Source of the DNA: Thermus caldifontis
GTDB lineage: Bacteria > Deinococcota > Deinococci > Deinococcales > Thermaceae
NCBI RefSeq assembly: GCF_003336745.1
Contig: NZ_KZ851834.1
Coordinates: 24,182 to 65,748 of the forward strand
Length of the DNA stretch: 41,567 bases
Reading direction: 5' to 3'
Below are positions 1-8,658 of this stretch, in pieces (positions within the stretch are counted from its first letter, which is position 1; every line of letters starts with the position of its first letter). The translations under genes were made by a program, and so were the position numbers. Under the pieces are notes generated by a model that was not told the DNA's origin, did no database searches, and saw nothing but the letters and a program-made list of their open reading frames with translations.

Positions 1-1
1 G

Positions 2-27
2 GGGCTTAGAGAACGAAATATAAGCCC
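2..27 (-). terminator. Inverted repeat downstream of the RNB gene
   Basis: GGGCTTA (2-8) and TAAGCCC (21-27) form a perfect 7-bp stem with a 12-base A/T-rich loop, 35 bases past the stop of the RNB-family gene. There is no clear U-tract, so terminator function is tentative. It could instead be an operator for a gene beyond the window edge. Confidence 0.35.
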
Positions 28-62
28 GCCCCCGTGGGCCACCCGGTTGCCTCCTCCCCCGG

Positions 63-1850
63 CTAGAGAAGGGCAAAGCGGGCCTCGAGGCGAGGAAGAT
101 CCGCCTCCAGGAAACGGAGGGTGGCCTCGGTATCCAGGGCTAAGGGCCTAGGAAGGGCCACCTGGGCGCTAAGGCCTAGCTCCGGCAGGAGGAAGACCCC
201 CTGCCCTCCCCTCTTCTCCACCAAGACCCCCCTCCCCTCGTACCCCTTTTCCATCAGGTACACCAGGGTCCAGTGGAGCTTGCTCCTCCTTTCCCCCTCC
301 CGCACCAGATCGGCCATGGCCTCCGCCGCCCCCACCCGTTGCAGGACCTCCTCCTGGGAAAGGGGCTTATCCCCCTTGAGCCAGGCCCTAAGCTGCTGGT
401 GGGCCACCAGGTCCAAATAGCGCCTCAGAGGGCTCGTCACCTGGGCGTAGAGGGGAAGGCCAAGGCCCTTATGGGGGGCGGGCACCGCCTTAAGCTGGGC
501 CCGTTTCAGGGCCTTTCGCTGCTCCCACATGGCGCTTAGGCCCTCCCCTTCCACCCGCTTAGAGGGAGCCTCCTGGGTGGCGAAGGGAAAGGGAAGGCCT
601 TCCCTATAGGCCAGGTGGGCAGCGGCGTAGCCCGCCAGGTGCATGGCCTCCTGCACCCAGATACGGCTTTCGTAGACCTCCAGGGGGCGGATGCGGATCT
701 CGTCTCCTTCCAGGCGCACCTTGGCCTCGGGAAGGCGGAGCTCGAGGCCCCCCTGGGCCAGGCGCTTTCGCCGGAAGGCGAGGGCCAGTTCCCGCAAGGC
801 CCCAAGCTCCGCCACCTCCATGGCCTCCCGGTAGCTGAGCCTCTTCACCCGCACCCAGCTCAACAGGACTTCCTCGGCAAGGATCTCCCCCTCGGGGGAA
901 ACCGTGAGGGCGAAGGTGAGGGCTGGGGAAACCTCCCTTAGCCCTAGGCCCAAGGCCTCGGTGACCCCAAGGGGAAGCATGGGCACCGTGCCCTCGGGCA
1001 GGTACAGGTTAGCCCCCCGGCGCAAAGCCTCCTGGTCCAAGGGGCTAAAGGGCGCCACCAAAGCCGCCACATCCGCCACGTGCACCCAAAGGCGAAACCC
1101 CTCCTCTACCCTTTCGGCAAAGACGGCGTCATCCGGGTCCTGGCTTTCCTCGTCGTCAATGGCGTAGGCAGGGAGGTGGGTGAGGTCCACCCGCTTTTCC
1201 TCGGGCAAAGGGGGCACGGGAAGGTTTGGGGGAGAAAGGTCCAGGCCAAGCCGCTTGGGGTGCGGGTTCTCCCGCCACCACACCCCCAGGCTAAGGAGAA
1301 GGGCATGGGCCGCCTCGGGGGTTTCGGGGAGGCCCAAGGCCCTAAGCACCCGGCTTTCCCTTCTTTCCCCCAAGGCCATGGCCTCCGCCTCCTGCACCAG
1401 GGGGCGGTCCTCCGGGGCGAGCGTCCCTTCCCTTAGCCGTTCCACCCCCTCCCGGAAACGCCGCTCCCTTTCCTCCCGCTCCCGTTTAGCCTGGAGAAGG
1501 GCCCTAAGCTCCCCCTGGGTTCGGGCCCGGACCCTCTCCCCTTCCAGGTAAAACCGCTCCCCCCTCTGGGCCAAGAGATAGGCGCCGTAGACGGCTTCCG
1601 GGGTATAGGCCCCAAAGACCAGCTCGGCCAACTCCCGGAGGCTTATCACCTGGCCCTGTAAGAGTTCCCAAGCGGTTTCCTCCTCCCCTTCGGGCACCCT
1701 TAAGTCCAGGGAAGCCGGCCCCGGATGGAGCCAAAGGACATCCTTGGAACGCACCCGGGCCCGCTCTCCCCCGGGCAGGGTGAGTTCCAGCTTGTCCCCC
1801 TTTGCCTCCGCCAGGGCGGGCTTGCCCTTGTAGATCACCAGCGCCGCCAC
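63..1850 (-). CDS. RNB-family 3'-5' exoribonuclease (RNase II/R-like)
   Basis: This 595-residue protein is a processive 3'-5' exoribonuclease of the RNase II/R family, which degrades mRNA to nucleotides in the cytoplasm. The catalytic metal site is clear: D232, D238, D240 and D241 in IDDEESQDPDDA have the spacing of the four catalytic aspartates of RNase II. The downstream RNB motif TSPLRRYLDLVAHQQL is also present. About 230 N-terminal residues precede the catalytic domain, and a short beta-rich S1-like tail follows it. It is shorter than RNase R (about 800 residues) and near RNase II in size, so the exact subtype is open. The start codon is GTG, 15 bases after the stop of the YbjN-like gene, so it is probably the last cistron of the long minus-strand operon. 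Confidence 0.93.
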   Translation of the reverse strand: MAALVIYKGKPALAEAKGDKLELTLPGGERARVRSKDVLWLHPGPASLDLRVPEGEEETAWELLQGQVISLRELAELVFGAYTPEAVYGAYLLAQRGERFYLEGERVRARTQGELRALLQAKREREERERRFREGVERLREGTLAPEDRPLVQEAEAMALGERRESRVLRALGLPETPEAAHALLLSLGVWWRENPHPKRLGLDLSPPNLPVPPLPEEKRVDLTHLPAYAIDDEESQDPDDAVFAERVEEGFRLWVHVADVAALVAPFSPLDQEALRRGANLYLPEGTVPMLPLGVTEALGLGLREVSPALTFALTVSPEGEILAEEVLLSWVRVKRLSYREAMEVAELGALRELALAFRRKRLAQGGLELRLPEAKVRLEGDEIRIRPLEVYESRIWVQEAMHLAGYAAAHLAYREGLPFPFATQEAPSKRVEGEGLSAMWEQRKALKRAQLKAVPAPHKGLGLPLYAQVTSPLRRYLDLVAHQQLRAWLKGDKPLSQEEVLQRVGAAEAMADLVREGERRSKLHWTLVYLMEKGYEGRGVLVEKRGGQGVFLLPELGLSAQVALPRPLALDTEATLRFLEADLPRLEARFALL

Positions 1851-1865
1851 GCCCTCAAGGATACC

Positions 1866-2312
1866 CTAGGGCCTAGATGCAATATGCTCCATGAAAAGGG
1901 GCAACACCGCCTCGAGAAACAGGCGGAGAAACCGCTTGACGGCATCCCGGGTTACGCCCTCCGTGAGGTCCAGCTCCCACTCCACCCAAGGATTTCCATC
2001 CCTGTCCAAATAGGCCCGGCTTTGGCGGTAGTCCCGGTTCCACTGGTTGATGCGCTCCAGGGTCACCTTGCGGCTGAACCCGGCGGAAAGGATGAGCAGG
2101 TTACACCGCCCCCCCTCACATACATCCAGTTCCAGCCAAACGGGTCCCATGCTGTTCAGCTCGAGGCGGAAAAGATCCTTTCCCGCAGGTCTATATTCCA
2201 CCCCCATTTCCTTGAGCAACCCCTTTACCTCGCCCGGCGTCAGCCCCTTGATCACTCCCTGCCCCCACGCCAGACCCCAGCCCAGCACTGCCAAAGCCCA
2301 AAGAAACCCCAT
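1866..2312 (-). CDS. Secreted YbjN-domain protein
   Basis: This 148-residue protein belongs to the YbjN family (bacterial sensory-transduction-regulator type), whose biochemical role is poorly defined. A hydrophobic N-terminus ending near Ala-Trp-Gly-Gln looks like a signal peptide. The body has typical family features: a chaperone-like beta sheet with WLELDVCEGG, LSAGF, INQWNRDYRQSRAYLD and a helical end VTRDAVKRFLRLF. I chose ATG at 2312 rather than GTG at 2318, because AGGGGGT lies just before the ATG and would overlap the GTG start. It sits between the degraded membrane-protein copy and the RNase gene. Family call is confident; export is inferred from the N-terminus. Confidence 0.82.
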   Translation of the reverse strand: MGFLWALAVLGWGLAWGQGVIKGLTPGEVKGLLKEMGVEYRPAGKDLFRLELNSMGPVWLELDVCEGGRCNLLILSAGFSRKVTLERINQWNRDYRQSRAYLDRDGNPWVEWELDLTEGVTRDAVKRFLRLFLEAVLPLFMEHIASRP

Positions 2313-2324
2313 GACCACCCCCTG

Positions 2325-2794
2325 TTACCTCACGGGCGCCTCGAGGGGATAGAAAGGACTGTAGGCCACCGCCCACCCGGGTGAAGGCGGTGGGAAACAC
2401 GTAGGCCAGAAGGGCCAGGACCCCGGGGACCAAAACCATAGGCAAAAGTCGGGAGGCTAAGACCCACACCTCCTGCCCCCACCCACACCCAGGCGGATAC
2501 CCAGCGATAGCGTTTCTAGCCTGCTCCCACGCCTTCTTAAGGAGATGTAGGAGGCCGTTCCGCAAGGCCCAACGGCCCAAAGCCCCCCATCCTCATACCC
2601 TCGGGCTCCAGGGCCACCTGCAAGGAGGCCCGCAAAAGGGGACCCACGGCGGCGTAAAGGTAAAAGGCCGCCAACGCAACCAGGGGAAGGGAAAGGAAAA
2701 CCACCCCCTGGAGAAAGAAGGCGGAACCTCCCACCAGAAAAACCCCTCCCCATGCCGCCTTAACCTGCCAAGGCCCATAGTTCAGGATTTCCAT
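2325..2794 (-). pseudogene. Degraded copy of the neighbouring four-TM membrane protein gene
   Basis: The ATG at 2794 follows GGGGAGG and starts MEILNYGPWQVKAAWG, which matches MEVLAYAPWQMQAALG of the intact gene at 3800-4597. Similarity runs through the first two membrane segments to VALEPEGMRMGG (intact VVLEPEGIRVGG). The reading frame then changes, and about 100 codons are missing. Similarity resumes in a second frame at NGLLHLLKKAWEQARN (intact NGLLYPPSEALEDWRRAR), covers the last membrane segment, then shifts to a third frame, GWAVAYSPFYPLEAP, ending in TAA at 2325. A deletion plus at least two frameshifts have therefore broken this tandem duplicate. A short product with two membrane segments (stop at 2537) could still be made from the intact start and Shine-Dalgarno. 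Confidence 0.75.
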
Positions 2795-2816
2795 GGCCTC
2801 CCCAGATTGGCGAACC

Positions 2817-3797
2817 TCACTCCCCGCCGTAATCCCCCCACTCGTGGAGGAGGCCCGAGGGACCTTCCCAGTAAAGGTTCCCCGCCTCGTCCTGGTAGGT
2901 GGGCTCGGGGGTTTCCCCGGAAAGCATCTGGCTCCACTCCTCCGCCATCCAGGTGTTGAAGTCCCGATGCTCCTGGAGACTCTCCTCCAGGCCTGAGCCT
3001 CCGGTAAAGTCCCAGGGGCCACCGGGAAGGTCTGGGGAATACCCTTCCGGCATCTCGCCAAACCCATACCCATGGGGCCCAGAAATGCCTCCGTCGCCTG
3101 GCGCCGGAAAGGTAGGGACCTCTCCGCTTTGAGGGGCGCCAGGCATCAGAGGGGACCCAGGAGCCGGCGCCCCGTACCCCTGGCCAGCCCCTGGGCCCGG
3201 CCAGGCCGGCGAGCTACCTACCCCCTGCACCTCCAAGGAGGCCAAGACCGTTTCCACCTGGGGCCGAATCTGGGCCAGCTTGCCCGGCTCCCCGGTGAGG
3301 GTAAGCTGGTACCCCTCCTGCCCCACCACAAAGGCCCAGATCCAAAACTCCAAGGCCCTTCCCCCATGCCGTCCACGCCCGGCAAAGGCCATCGCTTGCA
3401 CCCCACCCAAGGAGGCCATCTGGACCGGCCCCGGGGTAAACCCCTCCACCCCTTGGGCGTTACGCCAGGCCACCACCTGGGCGTACTGGAAGGCGTTCAT
3501 GGGCTGCGGGAGAGGCTCCACCAGAAGGGTCAGGTTTTCCCGGAAGGTGTCCTTAGGGCCCTCAAGGGGGCTAAGGAGGGCCCAGCCCCCCTGCACCTCC
3601 TTGGCCTCCCACCCCTCGGGCACTTTAAGGCGCACCTGGCCCACCTTAACCTCCTTAGGCCCATCCGGAAGCAGGTTCCCCACGATCCCCAAAAGCAAAA
3701 TGGCTGCCAACAAAAGGAGGAACCAGTCCCGCCTGGTCCGGGGCCAAAGGAGCTTCACCTTAGGCCTTTCCTCCATGACGTGTCCCTCGGTCTCCAT
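2817..3797 (-). CDS. Single-TM protein with DcrB/PsbP-like domain
   Basis: This 326-residue protein has a short cytoplasmic N-terminus (residues 1-24, with WPRTRRDW), one membrane segment (about 25-45), then an extracytoplasmic domain of about 140 residues. That domain begins VGQVRLKVPEGWEAKEV and ends at TVLASLEVQG, and its layout resembles DcrB/PsbP-fold proteins. A Gly/Pro-rich linker (about 200-260) and an acidic, aromatic tail follow. The start at 3797 is supported by GGAGGT four bases upstream; the stop of the preceding gene overlaps that Shine-Dalgarno. A similar domain occurs in the first gene of this operon (5484-6671). No catalytic residues are recognisable, and no function is assigned. 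Confidence 0.72.
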   Translation of the reverse strand: METEGHVMEERPKVKLLWPRTRRDWFLLLLAAILLLGIVGNLLPDGPKEVKVGQVRLKVPEGWEAKEVQGGWALLSPLEGPKDTFRENLTLLVEPLPQPMNAFQYAQVVAWRNAQGVEGFTPGPVQMASLGGVQAMAFAGRGRHGGRALEFWIWAFVVGQEGYQLTLTGEPGKLAQIRPQVETVLASLEVQGVGSSPAWPGPGAGQGYGAPAPGSPLMPGAPQSGEVPTFPAPGDGGISGPHGYGFGEMPEGYSPDLPGGPWDFTGGSGLEESLQEHRDFNTWMAEEWSQMLSGETPEPTYQDEAGNLYWEGPSGLLHEWGDYGGE

Positions 3798-3799
3798 AC

Positions 3800-4597
3800 C
3801 TACCTCCTCACTCCTTCCCCCTTTACCTCGCGAAAAGGGGTGTAGGTTTCCGCCCAGCCGTCCCATGGGGACTTGCCCCCAAAAAGGGCAAAGAAGGCGT
3901 AGGCGGTGAAGGCCAAGCCCACCAAGAAGGGGACGAGACTCACGCCCTCGGCCCCATCGCCGAGCACGTAGCCCGCCAGCATCAGGCCCGCTCCCAACCA
4001 GAGCCAGACAAAAAGCCGCCGGTAACGTTCCCTAGCCCTCCGCCAATCCTCCAGAGCCTCCGAGGGGGGATAGAGAAGCCCGTTGAGCCAGCCTATCCCC
4101 CGCACCGAGAGCAGGTAGCGCCTTAGGTCAGGCACCTCCTTCCAATCAATTCCCAGGTGGGCCAGCATGCGGTCCCAGCCGGGCAGGTCCAGCCAAAGGG
4201 GCACCCTTTCTTCCCCAAAGGCCAGATGGAAAAGGGGTCCTGGGGACAGGCGACCCGCTTCCATCAACCTCAGCCACTGGGCCTCGGTGCCCTCCCCACA
4301 AAAGGGCCCCTCCAACCCCGAAAAGCGGTCCCTCGGGTAAAGCCTTCCGCCCACCCGAATCCCCTCAGGCTCCAAAACCACCTGGAACCCCCGGCGCAGA
4401 AGGGGCCCCACGGCGGAAGGGTAAAGGAAAAGCCCTAGCAAGAGGGCGACCAACCCCAGGCCCAAGCCCCAGACCCACTCCCCCTCCGCCGCCAAGACCA
4501 CGCCCAGCCAAAGGAGGAACCCCAGGATCAGAAGCCCTAGGGCAAGGCGGCCCAAAGCGGCCTGCATCTGCCAAGGTGCGTAGGCTAAAACCTCCAT
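3800..4597 (-). CDS. Four-TM membrane protein of unknown function
   Basis: This 265-residue protein has two membrane hairpins, at about residues 15-60 and 194-240, separated by a soluble region of about 130 residues. The soluble part reads like a PH-like or signalling platform domain (VVLEPEGIRVGGRLYPRDRFSGLEGPF), but no named family is certain. The ATG at 4597 follows AGGTGAGG and lies three bases from the upstream stop at 4601, so translation is probably coupled. A truncated paralogue lies at 2325-2794. The two copies flank the DcrB/PsbP-like gene, which suggests a past duplication of the unit. No catalytic motif is visible. Confidence 0.75.
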   Translation of the reverse strand: MEVLAYAPWQMQAALGRLALGLLILGFLLWLGVVLAAEGEWVWGLGLGLVALLLGLFLYPSAVGPLLRRGFQVVLEPEGIRVGGRLYPRDRFSGLEGPFCGEGTEAQWLRLMEAGRLSPGPLFHLAFGEERVPLWLDLPGWDRMLAHLGIDWKEVPDLRRYLLSVRGIGWLNGLLYPPSEALEDWRRARERYRRLFVWLWLGAGLMLAGYVLGDGAEGVSLVPFLVGLAFTAYAFFALFGGKSPWDGWAETYTPFREVKGEGVRR

Positions 4598-4600
4598 GCC

Positions 4601-5461
4601 TCACCTAACCCGATAAAGGATCAAGGCCTCGAGGGCGTAGCTGGTGTGGGCGCTTTCCGACTCCCGTGCCCCCATTCGGTACTCGTATTTCAACACCCGG
4701 GTACGGGGATCGTACCCAAGGGCAAAGGCCCAACCTGAGGCGAAGGTGCGCCCAGCCGAGCCCCCCGTGGCCATGTACCCGATCTCTACAACCCCATCCC
4801 CATCAAAGTCGTCAGCAAGGCGACCCGAGGCGTAAAACTGGGCGTTAGGGGGCATGCCGGCTATGGGGGAGGGGACGAGGCGGTGCAAAAAGGGCTTATC
4901 CGGGTACACGGGGCAGGCCCAGCCGTCCGTGACAGGTTGCCCACCTTGGTCCAAAAGCTCGCAAGCGGGGCTCACCAGGTAGACCACCTGGGGCTGGCCT
5001 TGGGGGCCAAATTCCGTCCCCCGGTAGATCCCTTGCGGCGTCCGTTCCAGGGTGAAAAGAAGGCGAGCTGGGAGGGACCTCTGCCGGATTACCTGCCCCG
5101 TGCGCACATCCCGCTCCCGCTCCACTCCCCCGGCTATCTCCACCCGGTAGGAGGGCCGGGTGAGAACGGGTTTCCCGGGGGCGGGGTAACCGGCGGACCC
5201 CGCAGCGGTGCACGCCATGCCGGTCATGGGGTCCATCCGCGGGGCGTAGGGCCCCATGCACATGGCGACGGCCATCTGCTGCAAGCAGGCCACGTAGGCC
5301 TTACCCCCTTGGGCCAGATAGCCCTGGCACTGGGCATGGGCCTGGCGGCGGAGCTCCTCGTAAGGCCCAAAGCTCGGCGGATAGACCACCTGCTGGGCCA
5401 GGGCCCAGACCAAAAGAAGGCCCAGCCCCCACCCAAAACCCCTCCATGGAAAGCGCTTCAT
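4601..5461 (-). CDS. Secreted protein with an EF-hand-like calcium loop
   Basis: This 286-residue protein starts with a basic, hydrophobic signal peptide (MKRFPWRGFGWGLGLLLVWALA). The mature part has an N-terminal Cys-containing helical region (CQGYLAQ, ACLQQM, CMGPYAPRMDP) and a beta-rich remainder. DDFDGDGVVEIGY at residues 217-229 resembles the DxDxDG calcium loop of dockerins, FG-GAP repeats and other secreted calcium binders. It is the second cistron of the operon, 22 bases after the first. I do not recognise a family. Extracytoplasmic location and calcium binding are inferences. Confidence 0.7.
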   Translation of the reverse strand: MKRFPWRGFGWGLGLLLVWALAQQVVYPPSFGPYEELRRQAHAQCQGYLAQGGKAYVACLQQMAVAMCMGPYAPRMDPMTGMACTAAGSAGYPAPGKPVLTRPSYRVEIAGGVERERDVRTGQVIRQRSLPARLLFTLERTPQGIYRGTEFGPQGQPQVVYLVSPACELLDQGGQPVTDGWACPVYPDKPFLHRLVPSPIAGMPPNAQFYASGRLADDFDGDGVVEIGYMATGGSAGRTFASGWAFALGYDPRTRVLKYEYRMGARESESAHTSYALEALILYRVR

Positions 5462-5483
5462 GGTCTCAACACCCCTTTTCCTT

Positions 5484-6671
5484 TCAGCGGACCTCCTTTA
5501 GGGTGTAGCGGGTGCAGGGATTACGGGCCTTTTTCAGATCGCAGTACACAAAATAGGCCAGCCAGCCATCCTGGCGGTACGCGATTTCCAGACGGATCTG
5601 ATCATCCTGAAAACGGTAGAGAACCAGGTTGCCTTGAAGGGTACGGCTAAGCCGGTCGCCGCCAATCTCCGTCCTACCCGTATGCCACACGGGTGGCAAT
5701 AACACCTCCTTGCCCTCCTGTAGGCCAAAACCGTCCAGGAGGTAGGTTTCCTCGCTACGACCTTCGGCGTCCTCCACCACTTCCGTAACCCGCCAGCGGC
5801 CGCCGCCCACAGGCTCTATGCGGTAGTAGAGCCCTCCCAGCACCACAGCGAACTGTTTGCCATCCCCCACCTCCTTGCCGTAGCTAAGCTGGACAGTCCG
5901 GTTAGCGGGCGGAGTAAAAGCCGGCTTGGCCGAGCTCGGGCTTGGCGAGGGAAGCTGGGATGCCCCTGGGGAGGTAGGGGGCTGAGAGGGCAGACCAGGG
6001 CCAGGAGGCACCGGCCCCGGCATCCCCGGAGACGGGTACCCAGGCACCTCAGGTAGACCAGGAGGGGCTACCCCGGGCATCCCCCCTCCCCCCAAAAACT
6101 GCACCTGGGCCAGAAGTTGCTGGAATAGGGGTTGTACCTGGGGGAACACCTGTGCGGGCGCAGTGAGCTGCAGGCCGTAAGCCCGGCTACCCTCCACCGT
6201 GTAAACGGATAGGTCCACGTAGTTTTGCCCCTGAAAGACCACCTGGCTCACCACACCCAACGCAGGCCTGCCCCCCAAGGTCAGGCCTGAAAGGGGCTGC
6301 CGCTGCACCTGGATGCCCTGCTGGCGCAAGGCCTGGTCCTGCTGAGCCAAACGTTGGAGGTTGAGCTGGTGAAAGCTTTGGGGGTCCATGGGCTGGCCCA
6401 AGTCCATGGAAGTGGCGTAAAGCTCCGCACCAACTGGGTTGAAGAACATCACGGTCAGGCCCTCCCCAAAAGGCACCTCCTGTACCAACTGGAAACCCTG
6501 TGGGATGGGAAACGCCATCCCCAAAGCCGGGTTCTGGTACACCTGTGCGCCTGCCCGGGGCACCCCCGGACCCCCGCCAGGCGCCTGGGGGAACCCTGGT
6601 AAACCCATCTGGGCCCAAGCCCATCCTAGGGCCAGCAAAAACCCTACCGCCTTCCACATGACCCTTTTCAT
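5484..6671 (-). CDS. Secreted protein: DcrB/PsbP-like domain, Pro-rich linker, beta-rich C-terminus
   Basis: This 395-residue protein is the first cistron of the minus-strand envelope operon. It has a signal peptide (residues 1-20, ending AWAQ) and a domain at about 45-190 (GMAFPIPQGFQLVQEV to LLAQVQFLG). That domain has the same layout as the one in the 2817-3797 protein. A Gly/Pro/Ser linker (about 195-262) and a C-terminal beta-rich domain with several Tyr/Arg strands and two Cys (YCDLKKARNPC) follow. The ATG is preceded by GGGGGAAGAC. The linker suggests two independently folded periplasmic modules. No enzyme signature is visible and the role is unknown. Confidence 0.72.
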   Translation of the reverse strand: MKRVMWKAVGFLLALGWAWAQMGLPGFPQAPGGGPGVPRAGAQVYQNPALGMAFPIPQGFQLVQEVPFGEGLTVMFFNPVGAELYATSMDLGQPMDPQSFHQLNLQRLAQQDQALRQQGIQVQRQPLSGLTLGGRPALGVVSQVVFQGQNYVDLSVYTVEGSRAYGLQLTAPAQVFPQVQPLFQQLLAQVQFLGGGGMPGVAPPGLPEVPGYPSPGMPGPVPPGPGLPSQPPTSPGASQLPSPSPSSAKPAFTPPANRTVQLSYGKEVGDGKQFAVVLGGLYYRIEPVGGGRWRVTEVVEDAEGRSEETYLLDGFGLQEGKEVLLPPVWHTGRTEIGGDRLSRTLQGNLVLYRFQDDQIRLEIAYRQDGWLAYFVYCDLKKARNPCTRYTLKEVR

Positions 6672-6918
6672 GTCTTCCCCCTCCCTGCACTCCCCTTTGC
6701 CTCATCCAAAAGCCCTATAACCTCTCCTCCGGCCACGCCTTCCTCGTGCCTAGCCTCCGCAAGGGGCAAATCCAGCAAGGCCCTTTGCCATCCTCCCCTC
6801 CAAGGCGCGGTCCTAGGCCCTCTGCCCTTGGCAGACCCCCTGTCTCTTTTCCGCAACCTCTCACCCCCATTCCCACCCTAGCCAGCCGACCTTACATATC
6901 CCTTAAACGGGAGGACGG

Positions 6919-6924
6919 TATAGT
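6919..6924 (+). promoter_or_regulatory. -10 box for leaderless pepF
   Basis: TATAGT ends seven bases before the pepF ATG at 6932, which puts the expected transcript start at the start codon. No convincing -35 box is seen at 16-18 bases upstream. The rest of the divergent intergenic stretch (6672-6918) shows only a weak TTATAG on the minus strand near 6716-6721. Confidence 0.5.
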
Positions 6925-6931
6925 GGGCGGG

Positions 6932-8644
6932 ATGGAGTGGGACCTCTCCGACCTCTATGCGGGCCCTGAGGACCCGGCCCTCGAGGCCGACCTCGCCGAA
7001 GCCTTTCGCCTCGCTTCGGACCTCAACCCGGAAGGCCTCCTGGACTCACAAGGGGCGGAAAGCCTCTTCCGCCGCTACGAAATGGCCCTGGAAAAGGCCT
7101 ACAAGCCCTTGAACTACGCCTCCCTCTACTTCGCCACCCGCACCCAGGACCCTTCCGCCAAGGCCCTTTTGGACCGGGTCAGGAACCGCTACACCGAGGT
7201 GCGAAACCGCCTTCTGCCCCTGGAGGTGGCCCTGCGCCGGCTTTCCGAGGAGGCCTTCCAGGCCCTCCTGAACCACCCTGGCCTTGCCGACCTTCGCCAC
7301 TTCCTGCAAAGGCAACGGGCCTACGCCCCCCATACCCTCTCCGAGCGGGAGGAGGAGCTTTTGAACCTTAAGGGCCTGGTGGGTAGGAGCGCCTGGAGCC
7401 AGTTCTACACGGAGTACACGGGCCGCTTCCGCTTCCGGGTGGGGGAAAGGGAGCTTACCGAGATGGAGGTACGGGCCCTCAGGCGGGACCCCGACCCCGG
7501 GGTACGGCGGGAGGCCCACCGGGAACTTTACGGGAAACTCCTGGCCGAGGCCCCCACCCTAAGCGCCGTCTTCAATGCGGTCTACCTGGACTATATCCAG
7601 GACCTTCGCCTCAGGAACTTTGCCCATCCCCTCGAGCCCGTGGCCCTCCGGGACGAGGTGGGGGTGAAGGATATAGAGGCCCTCCTCGAGGCCACCCAGG
7701 CCCACTACCCCCTGGTGGAGGCCTACTACCGCTGGAAGGCTCGGCGTCTGGGGCAGGAGAAGGTGCCAAGCCCTGACCTCCTGGCCCCCTTGGGCGAAAA
7801 GCCCAAGATCCCCTTTGCGGAGGCCAAGGACCTGGTCCTCACCGCCTTCCGCCGCTTCTCCCCCGAGGTGGCCGGCATTGCCCAGGAGTTTTTTGCCAAG
7901 CGCTGGATTGACGTCTACCCTAGGCCCGGAAAGCGGGGTGGGGCCTTCTGCTCCGGGGGGCTTCCCTCCACCCACCCCTATGTCCTCCTCAACCACACCG
8001 ACGACCTGGACGCCGCCCACACCCTGGCCCATGAGCTGGGGCATGGAGTCCACTTCTACCTGGCGAGGAAGCAGCGCCTTCTCAACTTCGGGGCCTCCAC
8101 CCCCTTGGCGGAAACCGCCAGCGTCTTTGCGGAAATCCTCCTGGACGACCTCCTGTTGGAGAGGCTTTCCGGGGAGGAGCGCACCTTGCTCCTGGCGGAA
8201 AGGGTGGAAGATGCCATCAACACCCTCTTCCGTCAGGTGATGTACACCCTCTTTGAGCGGCGGAGCCTCGAGGCCCGCCAGGAAGCGGCCCTTTCCCCTG
8301 AGGCCTTCCACGGGATCTGGCAGGAGGAGCAGGCAAGGCTCTACGGGGATGCCGTGGCCTGGACAGAGCTGGACCAAGCCGCCTGGGCGGGTATCCCCCA
8401 CTTCGTCCACTACCGCTTCTACACCTACAGCTACGCCCTGGGGTACCTGGTGGTGCTGGCCCTCTACGGCAAATATCAGGAGGAGGGAAGGGCCTTCGTG
8501 CCCAAGTACCTGGGGATCCTCGAGGCGGGGGAAGGCCAAAGCCCCCAGGAAATCCTGGCCAAAGCCGGCGTGGACCTGGCCTCCGAGGCCTTCTTCCGCT
8601 ATGGCTTCGGGGTGTTGGAGTCTTGGCTCAAGGCCCTTCCCTAA
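6932..8644 (+). CDS. pepF: Oligoendopeptidase F (M3B zinc metallopeptidase)
   Basis: This 570-residue cytoplasmic zinc peptidase of family M3 cleaves short oligopeptides. The zinc motif HELGH is at residues 367-371 (AHTLAHELGHGVHFYLA), and the third ligand Glu is expected in the following helix region TASVFAEILLDDLLL. The family C-terminal motif HFVHYRFYTYSYALGYLV is present. Length matches PepF-type enzymes. I start it at ATG 6932 (MEWDLSDLYAG), because WDLSDLY is the usual family N-terminus and a -10 box lies directly upstream. A longer in-frame reading from 6746 adds a Pro-rich, non-conserved stretch. truD follows 14 bases later. Confidence 0.95.
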   Translation: MEWDLSDLYAGPEDPALEADLAEAFRLASDLNPEGLLDSQGAESLFRRYEMALEKAYKPLNYASLYFATRTQDPSAKALLDRVRNRYTEVRNRLLPLEVALRRLSEEAFQALLNHPGLADLRHFLQRQRAYAPHTLSEREEELLNLKGLVGRSAWSQFYTEYTGRFRFRVGERELTEMEVRALRRDPDPGVRREAHRELYGKLLAEAPTLSAVFNAVYLDYIQDLRLRNFAHPLEPVALRDEVGVKDIEALLEATQAHYPLVEAYYRWKARRLGQEKVPSPDLLAPLGEKPKIPFAEAKDLVLTAFRRFSPEVAGIAQEFFAKRWIDVYPRPGKRGGAFCSGGLPSTHPYVLLNHTDDLDAAHTLAHELGHGVHFYLARKQRLLNFGASTPLAETASVFAEILLDDLLLERLSGEERTLLLAERVEDAINTLFRQVMYTLFERRSLEARQEAALSPEAFHGIWQEEQARLYGDAVAWTELDQAAWAGIPHFVHYRFYTYSYALGYLVVLALYGKYQEEGRAFVPKYLGILEAGEGQSPQEILAKAGVDLASEAFFRYGFGVLESWLKALP

Positions 8645-8646
8645 GG

Positions 8647-8652
8647 CAGAAT
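8647..8652 (+). promoter_or_regulatory. Possible -10 box for leaderless truD
   Basis: CAGAAT lies six bases before the truD ATG at 8659. The spacing matches the other leaderless starts in this window, but the box keeps only four of six consensus bases. Read-through from pepF is equally possible. Confidence 0.35.
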
Positions 8653-8658
8653 AGGGGG

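Noticed and set aside
2537..3073. Open frame of 178 residues overlapping the single-TM gene
   Set aside because: Its first 93 residues are the out-of-frame shadow of the 2817-3797 gene. Only the part from ATG 2794 resembles a protein, and that is part of the decayed copy.
3072..3845. 257-residue plus-strand frame opposite the single-TM gene
   Set aside because: Gly/Pro/His-rich antisense shadow with no promoter or Shine-Dalgarno.
6746..6931. N-terminal extension of pepF from 6746
   Set aside because: The added 62 residues are Pro/Arg-rich and unlike the family, and a -10 box with leaderless spacing sits directly before ATG 6932.
7559..8539. Long minus-strand open frame inside pepF
   Set aside because: It is the antisense shadow of a G+C-rich gene, with Gly/Val/Leu-rich low-complexity composition and no start signals.
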